NCBI GenBank assembly: GCA_022842595.1
Contig: JALHPF010000004.1
Location: 155,810-219,809, forward strand
Direction: 5' to 3'
Length of the DNA stretch: 64,000 bases
Source: Rubrivivax sp.
Lineage (GTDB): Bacteria > Pseudomonadota > Gammaproteobacteria > Burkholderiales > Burkholderiaceae_C
Under the pieces are notes generated by a model. It saw only the letters and a program-made list of their open reading frames with translations, searched no databases and had not been told where the DNA came from. The translations under genes were made by a program, and so were the position numbers. Shown here piece after piece: positions 28,186 through 37,107 of this stretch. Every line of letters starts with the position of its first letter. Position 1 is the stretch's first letter.

Positions 28186-30423
28186 ATGAAAAACGACATC
28201 GAAGCCGCCCTGGCACGGCCGCTGGCGCACCTGAAGGTCGAAGGGCTGAGTGCTGGCTACGGCAAGTTCCTGGTGCTGCGCGACCTGTACCTGGAAGCGC
28301 GCCCGGGCATCACCGTCATCCTCGGCCCCAACGGCGCGGGCAAGACCACCCTGCTCAAGGCCATTGCCGGGCTCATTCCGCGTGCGGGCCGGCTCGTGCT
28401 GAACGGCTGCGAGATCGCGCGCGAGGCGAAGACATCAGACATCGTCCAGCTGGGGCTCGCCCTCGTGGCGGAAGGTCGGCAGCTGTTTCCGCAGATGACG
28501 GTCGAGGAAAACCTGGAACTCGGCGGCTGGCTGGTCGCGCCGGCCGAACGCGCCAGGCGCCTGGCACAGGCCTTCCAGGACTTTCCGAAGCTGGATGAAC
28601 GCCGCCACCAGCTGGCGGGCACCATGAGCGGCGGCGAACAGCAGATGGTGGCCGTGGCGCGCGCCATGATGAGCGCGCCGCGCCTGCTGATGCTGGACGA
28701 GCCCAGCCTGGGCCTGGCGCCGAAGATGGTCGACGAACTGCTGGCGATCGCGCGCCGCATTGCCGACGCCGGCACCACCGTGCTGATGGTGGAACAGAAC
28801 GTGCGCAAGGCCCTGGCCATTGCCGACCGCGGCTACGTGCTCGAACGCGGCTGCCTGGTCGCCAGCGGCCCGGCGCGGCTGCTGGCGCGGTCCAGCGTCA
28901 TCCGCCACGCCTACTTGGGCGCTGGCAGCCACGACCCAAAGAACCCCAAGAACCCGAAGGAGAAAACCATGTCCGACTTGTCCATGCTCATCAATGGTCT
29001 GGCCGTTTCTGCCGAAGGCGGCGCGACCTTCGAACGCCGCAACCCGCTGGACGGCAGCGTCGCCACGCGTGCGCCGGCAGCCTCCGAGGCCGACGCCGTG
29101 ATGGCGGTGGAGGCCGCTGCCGAAGCCTTCAAGACCTGGGGGCAGACGGGGCCGACCGAGCGTCGCATGCTGCTGCTGAAGGCGGCCGACGCACTGGAAG
29201 CCAAGACGCCGGCCTTCATCCAGGCCGTGGCCGCCGAGACCGGTGCCACTGGCATGTGGGCCGGCTTCAACGTGCACCTGGCAGCGGGCATGCTGCGCGA
29301 AGCGGCGTCACTGACCACGCAGATCAGCGGCGAGATCATCCCGTCCGACGTGCCCGGCTCGCTGGCCATGGGCATGCGCCAGCCGGCCGGCGTGGTGCTG
29401 GGCATCGCGCCCTGGAACGCGCCCGTGATCCTGGCCGTGCGGGCGATCGCCGCGCCCCTGGCCTGCGGCAACACCGTGGTGCTGAAGGGCAGCGAAAACT
29501 GCCCGCACACGCATCAATTGATCATCGAAGCGCTGCAGGAAGCGGGCTTCCCGGCGGGTGTCGTCAACTACGTCACCAACGCGCCGGCCGATGCGGCCAA
29601 GGTGGTCGAGGCGATGGTGGCGCACCCGGCAGTGCGGCGCGTGAACTTCACCGGCAGCACCCGCGTGGGGCGCCTGATCGCGATGACCTGCGCGAAGTAC
29701 CTGAAGCCGGCGGTGCTGGAACTTGGCGGCAAGGCGCCGCTGCTGGTGCTGGACGACGCCGACCTGGAAGCCGCCGTCAATGCCGCGGCATTCGGCTCCT
29801 TCGCCAACAGCGGGCAGATCTGCATGTCGACCGAACGCATCATCGTCGACAACCGCGTCGCCAATGACTTCGTCGCCCTTTTCGTGAAGAAGGCGAAGAG
29901 TCTGCCGCTGGGCGACCCGCGCAAGCCGGAACCGGTGGTGCTGGGCAGCGTCATCGGCATGGGTACGGTGGAGCACTGCAACGCCCTGATCGACGACGCC
30001 CTGGCCAAGGGTGCGCAGCTGGTGTGCGGCGGCAAGGCCGACAGCACCCTGATGCCGGCCACCATCCTGGACCACGTGACGCCGCAGATGCGCATCTACC
30101 ACGAGGAAACCTTCGGGCCCGTGAAGTGCATCGTGCGGGTCAGCGGCGACGACGCTGCCGTGGCCTGTGCCAACGACAACGAATACGGCCTCTCAGCCGC
30201 CGTTTTCAGCCGCGACGTGGGGCGCGGCATGAACGTGGCGCGGCGCATCGAATCCGGCATCTGCCATGTCAACGGGCCCACCGTGCACGACGAAGCCCAG
30301 ATGCCCTTCGGCGGCGTGAAGGGCAGCGGCCTGGGACGCTTCGGCGGCAAGGCCGGCATCGCGGAATTCACCGAGTTGCGCTGGGTGACGGTGCAGACGA
30401 CCCCGCGCCACTACCCCTTCTGA
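28186..30423 (+). CDS. LivF-type ATPase fused in frame to an aromatic aldehyde dehydrogenase
   Basis: One open frame of 745 codons. Residues 1-245 are a complete LivF ABC ATPase: Walker A GPNGAGKTTLLKAI, signature GTMSGGEQQMVAVAR, Walker B RLLMLDEPSLGLAP, and the usual C-terminus IRHAYLG. Instead of a stop there is a short Asn-Pro-Lys linker (KNPKNPKEK). Residues 262-745 are a full aldehyde dehydrogenase like vanillin/salicylaldehyde dehydrogenases: GIAPWNAPVILAVRAI, FTGSTRVGR, ELGGKAPLLVLDDAD, catalytic cysteine in SGQICMSTERIIVD. An internal Shine-Dalgarno and ATG (28957-28971) would also allow the dehydrogenase to be made alone (484 residues). It probably oxidises the imported or derived aromatic aldehyde. 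Whether a fused protein exists is untested. Confidence 0.8.
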   Translation: MKNDIEAALARPLAHLKVEGLSAGYGKFLVLRDLYLEARPGITVILGPNGAGKTTLLKAIAGLIPRAGRLVLNGCEIAREAKTSDIVQLGLALVAEGRQLFPQMTVEENLELGGWLVAPAERARRLAQAFQDFPKLDERRHQLAGTMSGGEQQMVAVARAMMSAPRLLMLDEPSLGLAPKMVDELLAIARRIADAGTTVLMVEQNVRKALAIADRGYVLERGCLVASGPARLLARSSVIRHAYLGAGSHDPKNPKNPKEKTMSDLSMLINGLAVSAEGGATFERRNPLDGSVATRAPAASEADAVMAVEAAAEAFKTWGQTGPTERRMLLLKAADALEAKTPAFIQAVAAETGATGMWAGFNVHLAAGMLREAASLTTQISGEIIPSDVPGSLAMGMRQPAGVVLGIAPWNAPVILAVRAIAAPLACGNTVVLKGSENCPHTHQLIIEALQEAGFPAGVVNYVTNAPADAAKVVEAMVAHPAVRRVNFTGSTRVGRLIAMTCAKYLKPAVLELGGKAPLLVLDDADLEAAVNAAAFGSFANSGQICMSTERIIVDNRVANDFVALFVKKAKSLPLGDPRKPEPVVLGSVIGMGTVEHCNALIDDALAKGAQLVCGGKADSTLMPATILDHVTPQMRIYHEETFGPVKCIVRVSGDDAAVACANDNEYGLSAAVFSRDVGRGMNVARRIESGICHVNGPTVHDEAQMPFGGVKGSGLGRFGGKAGIAEFTELRWVTVQTTPRHYPF
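28957..28971 (+). promoter_or_regulatory. Internal Shine-Dalgarno and start codon for the aldehyde dehydrogenase part
   Basis: AAGGAG at 28957-28962 is followed after six bases by ATG at 28969-28971, in frame with LivF. It begins the canonical dehydrogenase N-terminus (MSDLSMLINGLAV). This is one of the best ribosome-binding sites in the window, so independent initiation is likely. Confidence 0.75.
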
Positions 30424-30446
30424 CCCCGCCTTCTGACCTCCTTCGG

Positions 30447-30462
30447 ACCCCGCCCGCGGGGT
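30447..30462. terminator. Hairpin between the aldehyde dehydrogenase and thioesterase genes
   Basis: ACCCCGC and GCGGGGT pair around CC. It directly abuts the stop of the convergent thioesterase gene. No T-run is present. Confidence 0.5.
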
Positions 30463-30912
30463 TCAGCGTGGCACGGGTCGTGGTTGGCCGTTGCCGTCGA
30501 TGGCCACGTAGGTGAGATCGGCCTCGGTCACCTTCACCACGTGCAGGTTGGCCGGGTTGCGCTCGGCGTACACCTCCACGTGCACGCTGATGCTGGTGTT
30601 GCCGATGCGCGTGACCCGGGCATAGAAGCTCAGCAGGTCGCCCAGGCTCACCGGCTGCTTGAAGATGAACTGGTTCACGGCCACGGTGGCGATGCGCCCC
30701 TTGGCGATGCGGCTGGGCAGCACGGCTCCGGCCAGGTCGACCTGGGCCATGATCCAGCCGCCGAAGATGTCGCCGTTGGCATTCACATCGGCAGGCAGCG
30801 GCATCACGCGCAGCACCAGTTCGCTGCTGTCGGGCAGGGTCTGGGGTGAGAGCGCGGGCACATGCCCGGTGGCTGAAGGCTGGCTCGGCGGCAAGGTGGC
30901 GGGCAGGGTCAT
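30463..30912 (-). CDS. yciA: Acyl-CoA thioesterase, YciA type
   Basis: A 149-residue hotdog-fold thioesterase that hydrolyses short- to medium-chain acyl-CoA. The catalytic segment NANGDIFGGWIMAQVDLAGA contains the active-site aspartate. Following strands VAVNQFIFKQPVSLGDLLSF and ISVHVEVYAER are typical. It carries about 30 extra, poorly conserved N-terminal residues. GGAAG lies upstream of the start. It is divergent from the ABC exporter gene. Confidence 0.88.
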   Translation of the reverse strand: MTLPATLPPSQPSATGHVPALSPQTLPDSSELVLRVMPLPADVNANGDIFGGWIMAQVDLAGAVLPSRIAKGRIATVAVNQFIFKQPVSLGDLLSFYARVTRIGNTSISVHVEVYAERNPANLHVVKVTEADLTYVAIDGNGQPRPVPR

Positions 30913-30959
30913 CGTGGTGGCTTCCAGGCTGCAGGTTCACGGCGCTGACAAGCCACGGC

Positions 30960-30965
30960 GACAAT
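30960..30965 (+). promoter_or_regulatory. -10 box (GACAAT) five bases before the Atm1-type gene start
   Basis: GACAAT ends at 30965 and the ATG is at 30971, with no Shine-Dalgarno sequence. Transcription would start at or next to the start codon, suggesting a leaderless mRNA. Confidence 0.45.
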
Positions 30966-30970
30966 GCCGC

Positions 30971-32794
30971 ATGCCCCCACACGCCTCTGCCGCCACTGTA
31001 GCTCCCACCGCCGCGAGCACGCCGCCGCCCCGTACCCGCAGCGACTGGGGCACCCTGGCCAAGCTGCTGCCCTACCTGTGGCAGTACCGCTGGCGGGTGG
31101 GCTTCGCCCTGGCCTTCCTGGTGGCGGCCAAGGCGGCGAACGTGGGCGTGCCGGTGCTGCTGAAGTACCTGGTCGACGCCATGACCATCCCGCCCGGCAG
31201 CGCGCAGGCGCTGCTGGTGGTGCCGGTGGGCCTGATCGTGGCCTACGGCGCGCTGCGGCTGTCCACCAGTCTCTTCACCGAACTGCGCGAGCTGATCTTC
31301 GCCAAGGCCACCGAAGGCACGGCGCGCAGCATCAGCCTGCAGGTGTTCCGCCACCTGCATGCGCTGAGCCTGCGCTTCCACCTGGAACGCCAGACCGGCG
31401 GCATGACACGCGACATCGAACGTGGCACGCGTGCCGTGCACTCGCTGATCTCGTATTCGCTCTACAGCATCGTGCCCACGATCATCGAAGTGACGATGGT
31501 GCTGACCGTGCTGGCGGTGAAGTTCGACGCCTGGTTCGCCTGGATCACCATCGCCGCGCTCGTGGTCTACATCACCTTCACGATCACCGTGACCGAGTGG
31601 CGCACCCAGTTCCGCAAGCAGATGAACGAGATCGACTCGACCGCGCATTCGCGGGCGATCGACTCGCTGCTGAACTACGAGACCGTGAAGTACTTCAACA
31701 ACGAGGACTTCGAGGCGAAGCGCTACGACGAGAACCTGGAACGCCTGCGCAAGGCCGCACTGAAGAGCCAGAGCACGCTGAGCCTGCTGAACACCGGGCA
31801 GCAGCTGATCATCGCCACCGCCCTGGTGGCGATGTTGTGGCGCGCCACCCTCGGCGTGGCCGAGGGCCGGCTGACGCTGGGCGACCTGGTGATGGTCAAC
31901 GCCTTCATGATCCAGCTGTACATCCCGCTGAACTTCCTGGGCGTGATCTACCGCGAGATCAAGCAGAGCCTGACCGACCTGGACAAGATGTTCGTGCTGC
32001 TCGAACGCAACCGCGAGGTCGATGATTCGCCGGGCGCCAAGCCGCTGCAGGTGACGCAGGGCCATGTTCGCTTCGACAAGGTGAGCTTCGGCTACGACGC
32101 CAACCGGCCGATCCTGCACGAGCTGAGCTTCGAGATCCCGCCGGGCAAGACGGTGGCCGTGGTCGGCCCGTCGGGTGCCGGCAAGAGCACGCTGGCGCGG
32201 CTGCTCTACCGTTTCTACGACATCAGCGGTGGCAGCCTCAGCATCGACGGCCAGGACATCCGGCAGGTGACGCAGAGCAGCCTGCGCGGGGCCGTGGGCA
32301 TCGTGCCGCAGGACACCGTGCTGTTCAACGACACCGTGGAATACAACATCGCCTACGGCCGTCCCGGCGCCAGCCGCGACGAGGTGGAGGGCGCAGCCAA
32401 GGCCGCGCACATCCACGCCTTCATCGCCAGCACACCCAAGGGCTACGAGACGATGGTGGGCGAACGCGGGCTGAAGCTCAGTGGCGGCGAGAAGCAGCGC
32501 GTGGCGATCGCGCGCACGCTGCTGAAGAACCCGCCGATCCTGATCTTCGACGAAGCCACCTCGGCGCTGGACAGCGCCAACGAACGCGCCATCCAGGCCG
32601 AACTGAAGAGCGTGTCGCAGGGCAAGACGGCACTGGTCATCGCCCACCGCCTGAGCACGGTGGTCGACGCGCACGAGATCGTCGTGCTGGAGGCCGGCCG
32701 CATCGTCGAGCGCGGCCCGCATGCCGAACTGCTGGCCCGCAACGGCCGCTACGCCCAGATGTGGCGGATGCAGCAGGCCGGCGAAGACATCTGA
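30971..32794 (+). CDS. Atm1/HMT1-type ABC exporter (fused permease and ATPase)
   Basis: A 607-residue half-transporter. About 40 N-terminal residues precede six transmembrane helices (roughly residues 40-330), then the nucleotide-binding domain: Walker A VVGPSGAGKSTLARLLYRFY, signature LKLSGGEKQRVAIARTLL, Walker B PILIFDEATSALD. Features NYETVKYFNNEDFEAKRY and TGQQLIIATALVAMLW are diagnostic of the Atm1/ABCB7 group, which exports glutathione-linked sulfur species or metal conjugates. It would work as a homodimer in the inner membrane. Substrate is inferred from the family. Confidence 0.92.
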   Translation: MPPHASAATVAPTAASTPPPRTRSDWGTLAKLLPYLWQYRWRVGFALAFLVAAKAANVGVPVLLKYLVDAMTIPPGSAQALLVVPVGLIVAYGALRLSTSLFTELRELIFAKATEGTARSISLQVFRHLHALSLRFHLERQTGGMTRDIERGTRAVHSLISYSLYSIVPTIIEVTMVLTVLAVKFDAWFAWITIAALVVYITFTITVTEWRTQFRKQMNEIDSTAHSRAIDSLLNYETVKYFNNEDFEAKRYDENLERLRKAALKSQSTLSLLNTGQQLIIATALVAMLWRATLGVAEGRLTLGDLVMVNAFMIQLYIPLNFLGVIYREIKQSLTDLDKMFVLLERNREVDDSPGAKPLQVTQGHVRFDKVSFGYDANRPILHELSFEIPPGKTVAVVGPSGAGKSTLARLLYRFYDISGGSLSIDGQDIRQVTQSSLRGAVGIVPQDTVLFNDTVEYNIAYGRPGASRDEVEGAAKAAHIHAFIASTPKGYETMVGERGLKLSGGEKQRVAIARTLLKNPPILIFDEATSALDSANERAIQAELKSVSQGKTALVIAHRLSTVVDAHEIVVLEAGRIVERGPHAELLARNGRYAQMWRMQQAGEDI

Positions 32795-32833
32795 AGCCCG
32801 GCGGGGAACGCCAACGCACGAAAGAGGCGCAGC

Positions 32834-33748
32834 ATGGAAACGAAGTGGCTCGAAGACTTCCTGAGCCTGGCCGAGACCCGCAGCTTCAGCCGCTCGGCGC
32901 AGCTGCGGCATGTCACCCAGCCGGCCTTCAGCCGCCGCATCCAGGCGCTGGAGGCCTGGACCGGCATCGACCTCGTCGACCGCTCGTCCTATCCCACGCG
33001 GCTGACCGCCGCCGGCGAGACCTTCCACGCCCAGGCGCTGGAGATCCTGGAAGCACTGCAGACCACGCGCAACATGATGCGCGGCCATCAGGTGGCCGGG
33101 CAGGACATGATCGAGTTTGCAGTGCCGCACACGCTGGCCTTCACCTTCTTCCCGCACTGGCTGATGGAACTGCGCCAGAACTTCCGCGCCGTGAAGACGC
33201 GGCTCACGGCGCTGAACGTGCACGACGCCGTGCTGCGCCTGACCGAAGGCGGCTGCGACCTGCTGATTGCCTACCACCACCCTTCGCTGCCGCTGCAGCT
33301 GAGTCCCGAGCGCTACGAGATGCTGAGCCTGGGCCGCGAGACGCTGGCGCCCTATGCCAAGGCGGACGCCGAGGGCCGCCCGCTGTTCAGCCTGCCGGGC
33401 ACGGCGAAGGCGCCGGTGCCGTTCCTCAGCTATGCCTCGGGGGCCTACATGGGCCGGCTGGCCGAGGTCATCGTGAAGCAGGCGTCGCAGCCCTTGTTCC
33501 TGGACGCCATCTACGAGACCGACATGGCCGAAGGCCTGAAGGCGATGGCGCTGGAAGGCCATGGCCTGGCCTTCCTGCCGCACAGCTCGGTGCGCAAGGA
33601 GCTCAAGGCGCGACGGCTGGTGGCCGCGGCCGCGCCGGGCGAGTTCACGCTCACCATGGAGGTGCGCATCTACCGCGAACGCCCTGAAGCGGCGCGCCAC
33701 ACCAAGCCAGCCGTACAGGCGCTGTGGGACTTCCTGGGATCAGTGTAA
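32834..33748 (+). CDS. LysR-family regulator similar to HypT/YjiE
   Basis: A 304-residue LysR protein. The helix-turn-helix is in residues 1-60 (METKWLEDFLSLAETRSFSR, then QPAFSRRIQALEAWTG). The effector domain contains LSYASGAYMGRLAEV and EGLKAMALEGHGLAFLPHSS, resembling E. coli HypT (hypochlorite-responsive). Conserved methionines thought to be sensed in HypT are not obvious, and similar proteins often precede gltI operons, so control of glutamate/aspartate uptake is equally plausible. It lies 161 bases upstream of gltI, which has its own -10 (TAGAAT at about 33849). Confidence 0.85.
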   Translation: METKWLEDFLSLAETRSFSRSAQLRHVTQPAFSRRIQALEAWTGIDLVDRSSYPTRLTAAGETFHAQALEILEALQTTRNMMRGHQVAGQDMIEFAVPHTLAFTFFPHWLMELRQNFRAVKTRLTALNVHDAVLRLTEGGCDLLIAYHHPSLPLQLSPERYEMLSLGRETLAPYAKADAEGRPLFSLPGTAKAPVPFLSYASGAYMGRLAEVIVKQASQPLFLDAIYETDMAEGLKAMALEGHGLAFLPHSSVRKELKARRLVAAAAPGEFTLTMEVRIYRERPEAARHTKPAVQALWDFLGSV

Positions 33749-33909
33749 ACCCGCGCCATGTCATCCCGGCATGAGCCTTGCGTTCATCGGCATGGTTCAC
33801 CCGCGTGCTTTGCGGGCTTCCACGTGGGTGGCACCCCAGAACGCCTGCCTAGAATGCGCCGGGTTCGAACCCGACCGACCCTTTCGATTTGTCGCCAGAA
33901 GGAGACTCC

Positions 33910-34812
33910 ATGAAGAAGACGATGCTCGCCACCTGCAGCCTGGCTGTGCTGATGCTGGCCGCCGGCGCCGCGCAGGCCGATACCCTGGCCAAGATCAAGT
34001 CCTCGGGCGCAGCCACGATGGGCGTGCGTGAATCCTCGGGCGCGCTGTCGTACACGCTGGGCGACGGCAAGTTCGCCGGCTTCCACGTCGAACTCTGCCA
34101 GCGTGTGCTGGCCGACGTGCAGAAGAGCCTGGGCCTGGCCAAGCTGGACATCAAGTACCAGCCAGTGACCTCGCAGAACCGCATTCCGCTGGTGCAGAAC
34201 GGCACCGTCGACATCGAGTGCGGCAGCACCACCAACAACGCCACGCGCCAGAAGGACGTGTCGTTTGCCGTCACCACCTACGTCGAGGAAGTGCGCATCG
34301 CGGTGAAGAAGGCCTCGGGCATCACCAGCATCGCGCAGCTCAACGGCAAGAACGTTGCCACGACCACCGGCACCACGTCCGTGCAGCTGCTGCGCAAGAA
34401 CGAACGCGCGGCGGGCATCGACTTCAAGGAAGTCTTCGGCAAGGACCACGCCGACAGCTTTCTGCTGCTGGAAAGCGGCCGCGCCGAAGCCTTCGTGATG
34501 GACGGGCAGATCCTGGCCGGCAACATCGCCAAGGCCAAGGTGCCGGGCGACTTTGCCATCGTCGGTGAAGTGCTGGCGGTCGAGCCCATCGCCATCATGA
34601 TCCGCAAGGACGACCCGCAGTTCAAGGCGGCGGTCGACGCCAGCCTGAGCGCGATGATGAAGTCCGGCGAGATCGCCAAGGTCTACGACAAGTGGTTCGT
34701 GCAGCCCATTCCACCGTCGAACACGCGGGTGGGCCTGCCCGCCAGCGACGCCACCAAGGCAGCCTGGGCGGCGCCGAACGACAAGCCCGTCGAAGAGTAC
34801 GTGAAGAAGTAA
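33910..34812 (+). CDS. gltI: Glutamate/aspartate ABC transporter, periplasmic binding protein
   Basis: A 300-residue exported binding protein (signal peptide ending AAQA). The mature protein shows the Glu/Asp-specific pattern: DTLAKIKSSGAATMGVRESS, ALSYTLGDGKFAGFHVELC, VDIECGSTTNNATRQKDVSF and SFLLLESGRAEAFVMDGQIL. It delivers glutamate and aspartate to GltJK. The start has AAGGAG eight bases upstream. It heads gltIJKL and is probably the most expressed gene of the set. Confidence 0.93.
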   Translation: MKKTMLATCSLAVLMLAAGAAQADTLAKIKSSGAATMGVRESSGALSYTLGDGKFAGFHVELCQRVLADVQKSLGLAKLDIKYQPVTSQNRIPLVQNGTVDIECGSTTNNATRQKDVSFAVTTYVEEVRIAVKKASGITSIAQLNGKNVATTTGTTSVQLLRKNERAAGIDFKEVFGKDHADSFLLLESGRAEAFVMDGQILAGNIAKAKVPGDFAIVGEVLAVEPIAIMIRKDDPQFKAAVDASLSAMMKSGEIAKVYDKWFVQPIPPSNTRVGLPASDATKAAWAAPNDKPVEEYVKK

Positions 34813-34830
34813 GCCGGCCCCAGCCCATCC

Positions 34831-35571
34831 ATGGCCACCTGGGACTGGCAGGTCTTCTGCAAGGAAACGACCACTGGCGACGTCGTCGCCAGCTGCTTCG
34901 GCAAGGGCGGCGACATCACCTATCTCGACTGGCTGCTGTCGGCCTGGGGCTGGACGGTGTCGGTCGCCGTGCTGGCGCTGCTGGTGGCGCTGGTGGTGGG
35001 CTCGCTGATGGGCATCTTTCGCACCGCGCCGGTGAAGGGGCTGGTGTGGCTGGGCAATGCCTGGACCGAGCTCTTCCGCAACATCCCGCTGCTGGTGCAG
35101 ATCTTCCTCTGGTACCACGTGCTGCCGTCGATCTTCACCAGCCTGCGCGGCGTACCCAGCTTCGTGCTGGTGGTGTTCGCGCTCGGTTTCTTCACCTCGG
35201 CGCGTATTTCCGAGCAGGTCAAGGCCGGCATCCAGAGCCTGCCCAAGGGGCAGACCTATGCAGGGCTGGCGATGGGGCTGACACTGCCCCAGGTCTACCG
35301 CTTCGTGCTGCTGCCGATGGCGTTCCGCATCGTCATCCCGCCGCTCACCAGCGAGAGCATGAACATCGTCAAGAACTCGTCGGTGGCCTTCGCGGTGAGC
35401 ATCGCCGAACTGACGATGTTCGCGATGCAGGCCGGCGAGGAGACCTCGCGCAACGTCGAGATGTACCTGGCGGTGACGGGGCTGTACTTCATCTCGGCCT
35501 TCGCCATCAACCGGTTCGCGCTGGTGCTGGAGAACCGCGTCCGCGTGCCTGGCCTGCTGGGCGCGAAGTGA
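34831..35571 (+). CDS. gltJ: Glutamate/aspartate ABC transporter permease
   Basis: A 246-residue inner-membrane permease with about five helices. The characteristic N-terminus MATWDWQVFCKETTTGD and the permease motif KAGIQSLPKGQTYAGLAMGL are those of GltJ. It begins 18 bases after gltI and ends seven bases before gltK. It forms a heterodimer with GltK. Confidence 0.93.
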   Translation: MATWDWQVFCKETTTGDVVASCFGKGGDITYLDWLLSAWGWTVSVAVLALLVALVVGSLMGIFRTAPVKGLVWLGNAWTELFRNIPLLVQIFLWYHVLPSIFTSLRGVPSFVLVVFALGFFTSARISEQVKAGIQSLPKGQTYAGLAMGLTLPQVYRFVLLPMAFRIVIPPLTSESMNIVKNSSVAFAVSIAELTMFAMQAGEETSRNVEMYLAVTGLYFISAFAINRFALVLENRVRVPGLLGAK

Positions 35572-35578
35572 GGACGTC

Positions 35579-36244
35579 ATGAATCTCGACTTCTCGTTTC
35601 TCGACTGGGGCGTGGTCTCCAGCTTCATCCTGAAGGGCCTGGTCTTCTCGGTGCAGCTGACGCTGGTGGCGATGATCGGCGGCATCGTGCTGGGCACCCT
35701 GCTGGCGCTGATGCGCCTGTCGGGCAAGCCCTGGCTCGTGATGCCGGCCGCCGCCTACGTCAACACCATGCGCAGCATCCCGCTGGTGATGGTGATCCTG
35801 TGGTTCTTCCTGCTCATCCCGCTGCTCACCGGCAGGCCGCTCGGTGCGGAATGGTCGGCCATGATCACCTTCACGCTGTTCGAGGCGGCGTACTTCAGCG
35901 AGATCATGCGCGCGGGCATCCAGAGCGTGCCCAAGGGCCAGGTCCACGCCGGCTACGCGGTGGGCATGACCTACCCGCAGACGATGCAGCTCATCGTGCT
36001 GCCTCAGGCCTTCCGCAACATGCTGCCGGTGCTGCTGACGCAGACGATCATCCTTTTCCAGGACACCAGCCTGGTCTATGCCATCGGCGCCTACGACCTG
36101 CTCAAGGGCTTCGAGATCGCCGGCAAGAACTTCAACCGGCCGGTCGAGACCTACCTGGTTGCCACCGTCGTCTACTTCGTCATCTGCTTCAGCCTGAGCA
36201 TGCTCGTGCGCCAGTTGCAGAAGAAGATCGCCATCATCCGATGA
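35579..36244 (+). CDS. gltK: Glutamate/aspartate ABC transporter permease
   Basis: A 221-residue permease. It starts MNLDFSFLDWGVVSSFILKG and contains the coupling motif RAGIQSVPKGQVHAGYAVGM, as in GltK. Five helices are visible. Its TGA is immediately joined to an 86-base dispersed repeat that separates it from gltL, a gap unlike the tight spacing of gltI-J-K. Confidence 0.93.
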   Translation: MNLDFSFLDWGVVSSFILKGLVFSVQLTLVAMIGGIVLGTLLALMRLSGKPWLVMPAAAYVNTMRSIPLVMVILWFFLLIPLLTGRPLGAEWSAMITFTLFEAAYFSEIMRAGIQSVPKGQVHAGYAVGMTYPQTMQLIVLPQAFRNMLPVLLTQTIILFQDTSLVYAIGAYDLLKGFEIAGKNFNRPVETYLVATVVYFVICFSLSMLVRQLQKKIAIIR

Positions 36245-36328
36245 GCCCCCAAGCTCGCTGGCGCTCGCTACCCCCCGAGGGGACCGTCCGCCGACGGACC
36301 GGCAGAGCCGGTTCCGTGGCGGGAAGCT
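36243..36328. repeat. Dispersed palindromic repeat, copy A (between gltK and gltL)
   Basis: An 86-base unit beginning GAGCCCCCAAGCTCGCTGG and ending near GGGAAGCTT. It contains small hairpins (ACCGGC-AGA-GCCGGT and CCCC...GGGG). A second copy of the same length and orientation, about 85 percent identical by eye, lies at 37108-37193. Similar intergenic repeats are familiar in Burkholderiales genomes. Confidence 0.85.
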
Positions 36329-36370
36329 TGAATCCGCTCTACCTTCCTCCCGCCTTCGGGGACACATGAA

Positions 36371-37105
36371 ATGATCGACATCAAGAACGTTTCGAAGTGG
36401 TACGGCAGCTTCCAGGTGCTGACCGACTGCACGACCACGATCAAGAAGGGCGAGGTCGTCGTCGTCTGCGGGCCTTCGGGCAGCGGCAAGAGCACGCTGA
36501 TCAAGACCGTCAACGCGCTCGAACCCTTCCAGAAGGGCGACATCGTCGTCGACGGCATCAGCATCAGCGACCCGAAGACCAACCTGCCCAAGTTGCGCGC
36601 CCGCGTCGGCATGGTGTTCCAGCATTTCGAATTGTTCCCGCACCTCAGCGTCACTGAGAACCTGACGCTGGCGCAGATCAAGGTGCTGGGCCGCAGCACC
36701 GACGACGCCAAGGCGCGTGGCCTGAAGATGCTGGAGCGTGTGGGCCTGACGGTGCACAAGGACAAGTACCCCGGCCAGCTGTCCGGCGGCCAGCAGCAGC
36801 GGGTGGCCATCGCCCGAGCGCTGAGCATGGACCCGATCGTGATGCTCTTCGACGAGCCCACCAGCGCCCTCGACCCCGAGATGGTGGGCGAGGTGCTCGA
36901 CGTGATGGTGCAGCTGGCCCACGAAGGCATGACGATGATGTGCGTCACCCACGAGATGGGCTTCGCGAAGAAGGTCAGCCATCGCGTCATCTTCATGGAC
37001 GCAGGCAAGATCGTCGAGGACTGCAAGAAGGACGAGTTCTTCGGCGATCCCGACGCCCGTTCGCCGCGCGCCAAGGAATTCCTTTCCAAGATCCTGGCGC
37101 ATTAG
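36371..37105 (+). CDS. gltL: Glutamate/aspartate ABC transporter ATPase
   Basis: A 244-residue ATPase of the polar amino acid family: Walker [21 protein letters not shown], signature [19 protein letters not shown], Walker [21 protein letters not shown], and the H-loop [13 protein letters not shown]. Length and motifs are canonical. It completes the GltIJKL importer but is separated from gltK by 126 bases containing repeat copy A and is followed three bases later by copy B, so it may be expressed at a different level. Confidence 0.93.
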   Translation: MIDIKNVSKWYGSFQVLTDCTTTIKKGEVVVVCGPSGSGKSTLIKTVNALEPFQKGDIVVDGISISDPKTNLPKLRARVGMVFQHFELFPHLSVTENLTLAQIKVLGRSTDDAKARGLKMLERVGLTVHKDKYPGQLSGGQQQRVAIARALSMDPIVMLFDEPTSALDPEMVGEVLDVMVQLAHEGMTMMCVTHEMGFAKKVSHRVIFMDAGKIVEDCKKDEFFGDPDARSPRAKEFLSKILAH

Positions 37106-37107
37106 GC

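Noticed and set aside
26604..28199. Long open frames on both strands running through livG and the hairpin element
   Set aside because: They are frame shadows in GC-rich DNA with Arg/Pro/Ala-rich, repeat-derived sequence, no ribosome-binding site and no recognisable domain.
30368..33700. A very long minus-strand frame (over 1100 codons) opposite the Atm1 and LysR genes
   Set aside because: Its composition (His/Gln/Arg/Gly-rich) is that of an antisense shadow; the plus-strand genes have clear motifs.
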